DNA of 10,067 nt from Clostridia bacterium (GTDB lineage: Bacteria; Bacillota; Clostridia; Christensenellales; CAG-1252): NCBI GenBank assembly GCA_009928745.1, contig SACC01000032.1:1-10067 (forward strand), written 5' to 3'. Numbering within the stretch: position 1 is the first letter of the stretch; every line of letters begins with the position of its first letter. Made by a program: the position numbers and the translations under genes. Positions 5,195 through 10,067 of this stretch are shown one piece after another. Below the pieces are notes generated by a model. The model worked only from the letters and a program-made list of their open reading frames with translations. It had not been told where the DNA came from and did no database searches.

Positions 5195-6496
5195 ATGGAA
5201 AAATATTTGAGCGATATGATTAAGGATTTGCAGGTGCTTATCGCAATCAACTCGGTATTAGGCGAGCCGGCGCCCAATGCGCCTTTTGGCAAAGGAGTCC
5301 GTGACGCGCTGGATTTTGCATTAAAACTTACGAAGGATATGGGATTTATTACCAAAGATATCGACGGATATATAGGTTACGCAGAAGTGGGCAGCGGCGA
5401 ACTTTTCGGCGTTCTTACGCATCTTGATACCGTGCCTTTCGGCGAAAACTGGACTTTTCCTCCTACTAGCGGCTCCATTGTCGGCGGTAAGCTGTACGGG
5501 CGTGGCACAGAAGACGATAAGGGTCCTTTTATTGCAAGTCTTTACGCCTTAAAGTCGCTTTTAGACGAAGGGTTGACCCCCCAAAAGCGCATAAGACTGA
5601 TTTTTGGCTGTAATGAAGAAACCGGATGGAAATGTATGGACAGATACCTTGAGACTGAAGAAATACCAGTAATGGCATTTTCTCCCGACGGCAATTTTCC
5701 TGTAATAAACTGTGAAAAAGGACTTGCGCATTATGAGCTTAGCTTTGAAAAACCCGATTGTCTTGTAACACTTAAAGCAGGTGACAGAGCTAATGTTGTG
5801 CCCGATTATGCGGAAGCTACCTTGAACGCTATCACGGATGTTGCAATTATGTATGCAATGCACCACAACATCACAATAAAAAAAGACGGAGACAAGTACA
5901 AAATAAGCGCAAAAGGCAAATCCGTACACGGCTCCACTCCTCAGAAGGGAGAGAACGCGCTTGTAAAAGTATTGCAATTTATGCTGTCACTCGACGCAAA
6001 ACTTGCCCACCTTGGCGCAGGCTTATCAGATTATAACGGAAAGCGCTGCAATCTTGGGTTATCCGACGAAGTGAGCGGCTTGCTCACAATTAACGCAGGC
6101 TACGCAAAAACTGACAATAATTATGTGAAAATCGGACTGGATATCCGCTATCCCGTCAGTTTTAGTCAGGATGAAATAACCAAACGCCTTACTGAATATT
6201 TTGATTTTGCCAAGGTTTCCCTTGTGCATTCACACAATAGTTTATATATTCCTGCTGATAATCCTCTCGTTAAAATACTGCTTAGCGCATATAACGAGAT
6301 TACTGGCGAAAATGCGCAACCGATAACAATCGGCGGCGCAACTTACGCGCGGGCGCTACCGCAAGCTGTAGCTTTCGGCTCAACTTTCCCCGACGAAGAA
6401 GGGCTTGCGCACCAGATAGATGAATGTATTACTATTGAGAACTTTGTCAAAATGGCAAAAATTTATCGGTTAGCCTTGAAGAAATTATGCTTCTAG
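5195..6496 (+). CDS. M20-family dipeptidase (Sapep/PepV type)
   Basis: 433 residues, a cytosolic metal-dependent dipeptidase probably taking the last step of peptide use. Metal and catalytic residues are in place: His76 and Asp78 in THLDTVP, Asp107/Asp108 in GTEDDKGP, Glu141/Glu142 in CNEETG, Asp165 in SPDGNFP and the C-terminal His406 in GLAHQID. The SPDGNFP and EKGL stretches are characteristic of the PepV/Sapep branch, with a lid domain at about 175-300. The start is ATG 5195 because AAGGAG (5183-5188) sits seven bases before it; an upstream in-frame start at 5144 has none. Forty-two bases separate it from the amidohydrolase gene, so the two probably share a transcript. The exact substrate cannot be told from sequence. 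Confidence 0.9.
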   Translation: MEKYLSDMIKDLQVLIAINSVLGEPAPNAPFGKGVRDALDFALKLTKDMGFITKDIDGYIGYAEVGSGELFGVLTHLDTVPFGENWTFPPTSGSIVGGKLYGRGTEDDKGPFIASLYALKSLLDEGLTPQKRIRLIFGCNEETGWKCMDRYLETEEIPVMAFSPDGNFPVINCEKGLAHYELSFEKPDCLVTLKAGDRANVVPDYAEATLNAITDVAIMYAMHHNITIKKDGDKYKISAKGKSVHGSTPQKGENALVKVLQFMLSLDAKLAHLGAGLSDYNGKRCNLGLSDEVSGLLTINAGYAKTDNNYVKIGLDIRYPVSFSQDEITKRLTEYFDFAKVSLVHSHNSLYIPADNPLVKILLSAYNEITGENAQPITIGGATYARALPQAVAFGSTFPDEEGLAHQIDECITIENFVKMAKIYRLALKKLCF

Positions 6497-6538
6497 CCGC
6501 ATCTTGCGATTACTGACAATTAAAGGACAAGCTATACT

Positions 6539-7339
6539 ATGGACAAAAAATATATGATTATAGATTCTCATTCACACATTTTTCCCGAGAAGATTGCAAC
6601 AAAAGCGTCAGACGCAATAGGTGATTTTTATAATTTGCCAATGCGTGAAAACGGCAGTATCGGCGGGCTATTGCGCTCGGGCGGCAAGATAGGAGTATCA
6701 AAATACATTGTTCACAGCACCGCAACAAGCGTTCATCAGGTAAGGAGCATCAATAATTTTATTATCGACGCAGTTAATACATATCCCGAGCTGATAGGCT
6801 ATATGACGTTGCACCCCGATATGCAGGAAAAGGAAGTCCGACTCGAACTCCAAAGATGTATGGCGGCAGGTCTTAAGGGCATAAAACTTCATCCCGATTT
6901 TCAAAAATTCTATATTGACGAGGAAAAAGCGCATAATATATACCGCTGCGCCGAAGGCGTACTGCCAATCCTTTTCCATGTCGGCGACGACCGCTACGAT
7001 TATTCGCATCCTTACCGTCTAACTAATATTGCGCTGGCATATCCGCAGCTAAGGTGTATTGCCGCTCATATGGGCGGATATACTATGTGGGAACTTGCAG
7101 AATGTTATAAAGGTTTGGACAATGTATATTTTGATACCTGTTCTTCCTTGTTCGCCTTGACGCCCGAAAAAGCCGTCAGTATAATCAATATGCTGGGAGT
7201 AGACCGCTTCTTTTTTGCTTGCGACTATCCGATGTGGGACCATGAGGAAGAATTAGAAAGATTCTTAAAACTTAATCTGTCTGAAGAACAACGCGAAAAA
7301 ATATTGTCTGCAAATATTCAGAAGTTTCTAAATATATAA
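6539..7339 (+). CDS. Metal-dependent amidohydrolase (amidohydrolase-2 / TIM-barrel family)
   Basis: 266 residues. The metal centre of the amidohydrolase superfamily is visible: His11 and His13 in IDSHSHIFP, Lys116 in GIKLHPDF, His147 in LFHVGDD, His177 in AAHMGGY and Asp229 in ACDYPMWDHEEEL. The family includes hydrolases and decarboxylases of many small carbonyl or amide compounds, so the reaction cannot be named. No signal peptide; cytosolic. AAAGGA (6522-6527) lies 11 bases before the ATG at 6539, a little long; ATG 6554 is an alternative that keeps all motifs. It follows the dipeptidase gene by 42 bases, likely the same operon. Its last codons form one arm of the downstream hairpin. Confidence 0.85.
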   Translation: MDKKYMIIDSHSHIFPEKIATKASDAIGDFYNLPMRENGSIGGLLRSGGKIGVSKYIVHSTATSVHQVRSINNFIIDAVNTYPELIGYMTLHPDMQEKEVRLELQRCMAAGLKGIKLHPDFQKFYIDEEKAHNIYRCAEGVLPILFHVGDDRYDYSHPYRLTNIALAYPQLRCIAAHMGGYTMWELAECYKGLDNVYFDTCSSLFALTPEKAVSIINMLGVDRFFFACDYPMWDHEEELERFLKLNLSEEQREKILSANIQKFLNI

Positions 7340-7359
7340 TTTTGCAGACAATATTTTTT
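7296..7359. terminator. Intrinsic terminator hairpin overlapping the amidohydrolase 3' end
   Basis: A 19-bp perfect inverted repeat: 7296-7314 (six A, then TATTGTCTGCAAA) pairs with 7341-7359, which ends in six T. The 26-base loop contains the stop codon (7337-7339), so the 5' arm is coding sequence. Being symmetrical, it can also stop minus-strand transcription from the DUF1540 gene. Confidence 0.8.
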
Positions 7360-7575
7360 GCGCTCTGTTGAATTTTCACAATTAAATTATTCGCAACCCC
7401 TATTAGGGGGATTATTTCTATCTATTAGACTCACCTATTATACTTTCAAATATCACTACCATTCAGTATCCCACCACACTCAACTTTCGGTGTCCCCGAA
7501 AATCGCAGATTGGGGGGGGGTGATTTCAAATGGGACTTGATTGCCGCCACAGGCTGGAATGTGAGGGGTTTAATT
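7360..7575. other. Gene-free stretch with short hairpins and a G8 run
   Basis: No convincing gene. It holds a CCCCTA-T-TAGGGG palindrome (7397-7409), a TTTCGG/CCGAAA hairpin (7485-7501) and a run of eight G (7512-7519) that could pair imperfectly with the CCCC at 7494-7497. It may be a decayed copy of a palindromic repeat; nothing in the window confirms this. Confidence 0.4.
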
Positions 7576-7887
7576 CTATACCGGCTTTTTACGACTGAAA
7601 CATTTTGTGCGTATAACAGAATCCTCTATATTCAGATTTTCACGGCTGCACATACGATTGGTATTATACACACAGTCTGCGTCACACTGCACCACTGTCT
7701 CCACATCTTCCAACATCTCTATGTCAGGAGCTGCTTCGTATTCGGCGAATATCTGTGATAGGGTTCCTCCCTCGCGTTTTAATTTGGTTTTACATACCGC
7801 GCTTTCAGATATATCGATTATACCTGCCATGCAATGGTCATGATCATTATGTTCACAATTATTGGTTGTACATTTTAAGCCTTTCAT
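7576..7887 (-). CDS. DUF1540 domain-containing protein (two Cys-rich modules)
   Basis: 103 residues with two copies of a four-Cys module: Cys6, Cys11, Cys19, Cys32 (KCTTNNCEHNDHDHCMAG, then ESAVCKT) and Cys68, Cys72, Cys80, Cys96 (QCDADCVYNTNRMC, then IRTKC). The spacing and the C-x-N-x-C-x-A/S style match DUF1540, a family of unknown function common in spore-forming Firmicutes; the cysteines probably bind a metal, by inference. The first module also has a His/Asp-rich stretch. An acidic linker (about 45-63) joins the modules. A perfect AGGAGG precedes ATG 7887. It is divergent from rplI, with a possible sigma-A promoter (TTGGCT 7952-7947, 18 bases, TATAAA 7928-7923). No membrane segment or signal peptide. 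Confidence 0.85.
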   Translation of the reverse strand: MKGLKCTTNNCEHNDHDHCMAGIIDISESAVCKTKLKREGGTLSQIFAEYEAAPDIEMLEDVETVVQCDADCVYNTNRMCSRENLNIEDSVIRTKCFSRKKPV

Positions 7888-7968
7888 TTTATCCTCCTAT
7901 ATTCGATTTTATTATTAGCCTTTTTATAAAAAATATTCTGGACTGCAGCCAATTCGGTGCTGAAGTCA

Positions 7969-7997
7969 TTGAAAAGTCCATAAAAATGTGCTAAAAT
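7969..7997 (+). promoter_or_regulatory. Sigma-A promoter of rplI, extended -10
   Basis: TTGAAA (7969-7974), a 17-base spacer and TAAAAT (7992-7997) preceded by TGC. The predicted start, about 8004, lies at the first base of the ribosome binding site, so the 5' leader would be only ~13 nt. Confidence 0.7.
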
Positions 7998-8016
7998 AGT
8001 CTTGGAGGAATTAAAG

Positions 8017-8460
8017 ATGAAAGTTGTTTTACAGGAAGATTTGAAGGGTAAAGGCAAAAAGGGTGATGTTATCACCGTTAGCGACGGATATGCAATGAAT
8101 TTTTTGATTCCCAAGAAAATAGCCGTCAATGCAAGTAGTACGATTATTAATGAAATTAACCAAAAGAAAGCTGCCGATATTGCAAGAATGAAAAAGGAAA
8201 AGGAAGATGCGCTAAAAGGCAAAGACGCTTTATCCTCTGCAACTGTCAGAGTTAAAGTAAAATGCGGTGAAAGCGGCAAAATATTCGGCAGCGTAACCTC
8301 AAAAGAGATAGCTACTGCGCTCAATAATATGGGCTTTAATGTTGATAAGAAAAATATTATACTCAAAGAGCCTATAAAGAAAATCGGCAGAGAAATGATA
8401 GAAATAAAATTATATCACGATGTAATAGCGCGCGTTAATATAGTTGTGGAAGCTGAGTAA
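8017..8460 (+). CDS. rplI: 50S ribosomal protein bL9
   Basis: 147 residues, normal length. bL9 binds 23S rRNA near the base of the L1 stalk. The N-terminal domain (MKVVLQEDLKGKGKKGDVITV, then GYAMNFLIPKKIAV) is typical. A Lys-rich connecting helix spans about 45-75, and the C-terminal domain starts around 78 (VKVKCGESGKIFGSVTSKEIA). ATG 8017 is chosen because GGAGGAA (8004-8010) lies six bases before it; a TTG at 8002 would lie before that site. The gene stands alone with its own promoter and terminator, without the dnaB or rpsR neighbours often seen, and converges on rplL. Confidence 0.97.
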   Translation: MKVVLQEDLKGKGKKGDVITVSDGYAMNFLIPKKIAVNASSTIINEINQKKAADIARMKKEKEDALKGKDALSSATVRVKVKCGESGKIFGSVTSKEIATALNNMGFNVDKKNIILKEPIKKIGREMIEIKLYHDVIARVNIVVEAE

Positions 8461-8501
8461 CACATATAATTTTTAGTAATTAATTTGATAATATAATGTA
8501 G

Positions 8502-8528
8502 ATAAAAGGCGGATTTCCCGCCTTTTAT
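8502..8528 (+). terminator. Intrinsic terminator of rplI
   Basis: An 11-bp perfect stem, ATAAAAGGCGG (8502-8512) with CCGCCTTTTAT (8518-8528), around a five-base loop; the 3' arm and following bases are T-rich. Confidence 0.88.
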
Positions 8529-8578
8529 TAATTATATTTGTTGCCTGCTGAGTTACGCAAATATAAATAATCCACAAA

Positions 8579-8604
8579 AAAAAGACGGAATACTCCGTCT
8601 TTTT
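8579..8604 (-). terminator. Intrinsic terminator of the rplJ-rplL transcript
   Basis: An 11-bp perfect stem, AAAAAGACGGA (8579-8589) with TCCGTCTTTTT (8594-8604). On the minus strand the stem is followed by a run of T (eight in all from 8583), the strong direction. It lies 25 bases beyond the rplL stop codon and closes the cluster before any rpoB. Confidence 0.88.
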
Positions 8605-8628
8605 AATTGCTTATTTTGCTAAAATCAA

Positions 8629-9006
8629 TTACTTAACTTCAACAACTGCGCCAGCTGCCTTAAGAACATCTTCGGCTTTCTTAGCGTCATCTTTGGAAAC
8701 ATTCTCTTTTACTGCCTTGGGAGCGCTGTCAACCAAAGCTTTTGCTTCAGCAAGACCAAGACTTGTCAATTCGCGAACTGCCTTAATTACGCCGATTTTG
8801 TTAGCGCCAATTTCTTTAAGAATTACGGTGAACTCAGTCTGCTCTTCTACAACTACTGCTGCGGCGGCTGCTGCTGCCGGAGCTGCTGCGGCTGCTGGAG
8901 CTGCTGCTGATACGCCGAATTCGGTCTCAAGAGTCTTAACAAGAGTGTTAAGCTCTAATACTGTCATACCTTTGATTTCCTCTATCATCTTATTGATATC
9001 TGCCAT
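8629..9006 (-). CDS. rplL: 50S ribosomal protein bL12 (L7/L12)
   Basis: 125 residues, normal length. Dimers of bL12 bind uL10 to form the ribosomal stalk that recruits translation factor GTPases. It has an N-terminal dimerisation domain (about 1-33), an Ala/Pro hinge (about 34-53) and the C-terminal domain with EFTVILKEIGANKIGVIKAVRE and GLAEAKALVDSAPK. Start: ATG 9006, because GGAGGAT (9019-9013) lies just before it; an ATG at 9021 would place the ribosome binding site inside the gene. It follows rplJ by 41 bases. Confidence 0.97.
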   Translation of the reverse strand: MADINKMIEEIKGMTVLELNTLVKTLETEFGVSAAAPAAAAAPAAAAAAAVVVEEQTEFTVILKEIGANKIGVIKAVRELTSLGLAEAKALVDSAPKAVKENVSKDDAKKAEDVLKAAGAVVEVK

Positions 9007-9047
9007 TTTTATATCCTCCATTTATTATAATATTTTCTGTTTTTGCA

Positions 9048-9572
9048 TTATTTGTTGTCTGCGATTTGCTTTAATGCGATAGCTAATCCGCCAACTGTAC
9101 CGGAAAGTACTCTTGCGAGTCCTGATATCGGTGCCAGCAACATTCCCAAAACTCTTGCTACCAAAACTTCCTTGGGGGGTAGTTCTGCCAGTTCCTTAAC
9201 ACCTGCAGCGGTAATAGGTTTGCCCTCTACCATGCCGCTCTTAATGGACAGCTTGTTATATTTGCCCATCGCTTCAATGATAATTTTTGCCGGTGCAACC
9301 AGGTCGCCCATTGCAAAAGATATCGCTGTAGTGCCTTCCAAATCTTTGTCAAGCTCTGTATAACCAAGCTGATTCAATGCGATTTTAACAAGTTTATTCT
9401 TAAGAACTTTATACTCTACATTAGCTTCACGCATTTTTGCGCGGAGTTCGGTATCGTTCTTAACAGTAATGCCCTTGTAATCTACGATTACCATAGACTT
9501 CGCCGCTTTCACTTTGGTCTTAATCTCTTCAACGATCTGCTGTTTTTGTTCAAATACTGCTTTTGATGCCAT
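9048..9572 (-). CDS. rplJ: 50S ribosomal protein uL10
   Basis: 174 residues, normal length. uL10 anchors bL12 dimers to the 23S rRNA as the base of the stalk. The N-terminal RNA-binding part contains MVIVDYKGITV and LRAKMREANVEYKVLKN, the middle contains EGTTAISFAMGD, and the C-terminal helix (about 130-172) binds bL12. AGGAGG lies upstream of ATG 9572. A leader with L10-type features precedes it, suggesting feedback control by the uL10-bL12 complex. Confidence 0.97.
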   Translation of the reverse strand: MASKAVFEQKQQIVEEIKTKVKAAKSMVIVDYKGITVKNDTELRAKMREANVEYKVLKNKLVKIALNQLGYTELDKDLEGTTAISFAMGDLVAPAKIIIEAMGKYNKLSIKSGMVEGKPITAAGVKELAELPPKEVLVARVLGMLLAPISGLARVLSGTVGGLAIALKQIADNK

Positions 9573-9590
9573 GCTTTAACCTCCTATTTA

Positions 9591-9736
9591 ATTCCGCATA
9601 TTGCTGCGGTCACATATACAAAATAATGTCCTCTTATCCAAAGACAAGAGGACATAAAATAACAAGTGTTAATTGTTTTTACATCTCGGTAAGCTCTTGC
9701 GAATTATGGCGACTGCCGCTTACTGTCTTTGAATGT
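9591..9736 (-). promoter_or_regulatory. L10-type ribosomal protein leader of rplJL
   Basis: The rplJ leader contains the hallmark pieces of the L10 leader, read on the minus strand: AAAGACAGTAAGC (9730-9718) whose GTAAGC pairs with GCTTAC in GCTTACCGAGATGT (9694-9681). In this RNA family the uL10-bL12 complex binds the folded leader, mimicking its 23S rRNA site, and lowers expression. An attenuator-like hairpin follows at 9655-9626. A smaller CCGCA/TGCGG hairpin (9609-9594) lies just before the ribosome binding site. Confidence 0.8.
9626..9655 (-). terminator. Attenuator hairpin in the rplJ leader
   Basis: A perfect 10-bp stem ATGTCCTCTT / AAGAGGACAT around a 10-base loop, followed on the minus strand by TATTTTG. 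The T tract is short, so it is likely a partial terminator balancing rplJL expression rather than a full stop. Confidence 0.7.
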
Positions 9737-9742
9737 AGTTTT

Positions 9743-9771
9743 ATTATATTTTGCGCTGATTGTAAAGTCAA
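9743..9771 (-). promoter_or_regulatory. Sigma-A promoter of rplJ-rplL
   Basis: TTGACT (9771-9766), a 17-base spacer and a perfect TATAAT (9748-9743) on the minus strand, 12 bases after the rplA stop codon. Predicted start about 9736. rplJL can thus be transcribed apart from rplA. Confidence 0.85.
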
Positions 9772-9782
9772 CTGTTTTAAGC

Positions 9783-10067
9783 CTATTTATTATAGCTTAC
9801 TTTGATTCCCGGTCCCATTGTGCTAGCTATCGCGATACATTTTAGGTATTGACCCTTTGATGCTGACGGCTTCGCCTTGATTATAGCGTCCAAAACGGTT
9901 ATAAAGTTCTCATTGAGTTTCTCTACACCGAAAGAAGCCTTACCGATAGGTACGTGTATTATAGCCGTTTTGTCAAGTCTGTACTCAACCTTACCTGCTT
10001 TGATTTCCTTAATAGCTCTCGTTATATCCTGTGTTACGGTACCTGACTTAGGATTAGGCATTAAGCC
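9783..10067 (-). CDS. rplA: 50S ribosomal protein uL1, C-terminal part
   Basis: Partial gene: the 5' end lies beyond the right edge; the last 94 residues are present. They begin GLMPNPKSGTVT, the conserved uL1 motif, and continue with KAGKVEYRLDKTAIIHVPIGKASF and the C-terminal KGQYLKCIAIASTMGPGIKV. uL1 forms the mobile L1 stalk at the E site and can repress its own operon. The conventional rplK-rplA order probably continues to the right. Confidence 0.96.
   Translation of the reverse strand, partial: GLMPNPKSGTVTQDITRAIKEIKAGKVEYRLDKTAIIHVPIGKASFGVEKLNENFITVLDAIIKAKPSASKGQYLKCIAIASTMGPGIKVSYNK

Noticed and set aside
5561..5977. 138-codon minus-strand frame
   Set aside because: It is opposite the dipeptidase gene and has no start site or domain.
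7510..7758. 82-codon plus-strand frame
   Set aside because: It overlaps the DUF1540 gene on the opposite strand, starts at the G8 tract and has no domain or ribosome binding site support.
8840..8910. Alanine-rich codon repeat
   Set aside because: It is the normal flexible hinge of bL12, not an independent repeat element.

Overview
The window looks like a chromosomal segment of an anaerobic, endospore-forming Firmicute, most likely class Clostridia. The evidence is a SpoIIR-like sporulation signalling lipoprotein beside ispE, a SPOCS/LysM protein of the SipL type with a sigma-E-like promoter, a DUF1540 protein, a type 3 (archaeal-style) prolyl-tRNA synthetase, strong AGGAGG ribosome binding sites and AT-rich intergenic DNA. 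Genus or family cannot be fixed from this alone.

Left part (1-2838): the 5' end of spoIIR runs leftward out of the window. It is divergent from ispE (methylerythritol phosphate isoprenoid pathway). ispE converges on a SipL-like gene, with a strong palindromic terminator between them and, just before it, a plausible plus-strand promoter that could make a ~75-nt RNA. The SipL-like gene is cut by a single in-frame TAA between its first and second SPOCS domains, the clearest anomaly among the genes.

Middle (2839-5143): about 700 bp without a gene holds a sigma-E-type promoter, then five copies of a ~60-bp tandem repeat in alternating A/B versions, then a ~164-bp imperfect palindrome that abuts the 3' end of proS. 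proS is divergent from a Sapep/PepV-type M20 dipeptidase.

Right part (5195-10067): the dipeptidase and a metal-dependent amidohydrolase of the TIM-barrel superfamily probably form an operon closed by a 19-bp perfect hairpin. A small Cys-rich DUF1540 gene is divergent from rplI (bL9). rplI converges, over two terminators, on the ribosomal cluster rplA-rplJ-rplL (uL1 partial, uL10, bL12). rplJL has its own sigma-A promoter and an L10-type leader with an attenuator hairpin. The cluster ends after rplL, where rpoB would normally be expected.

I see no defence system, transposase gene, prophage, CRISPR array, tRNA or rRNA. The accessory-like signals are the repeat/palindrome block at 3092-3546, the split SipL gene and the candidate small RNA.
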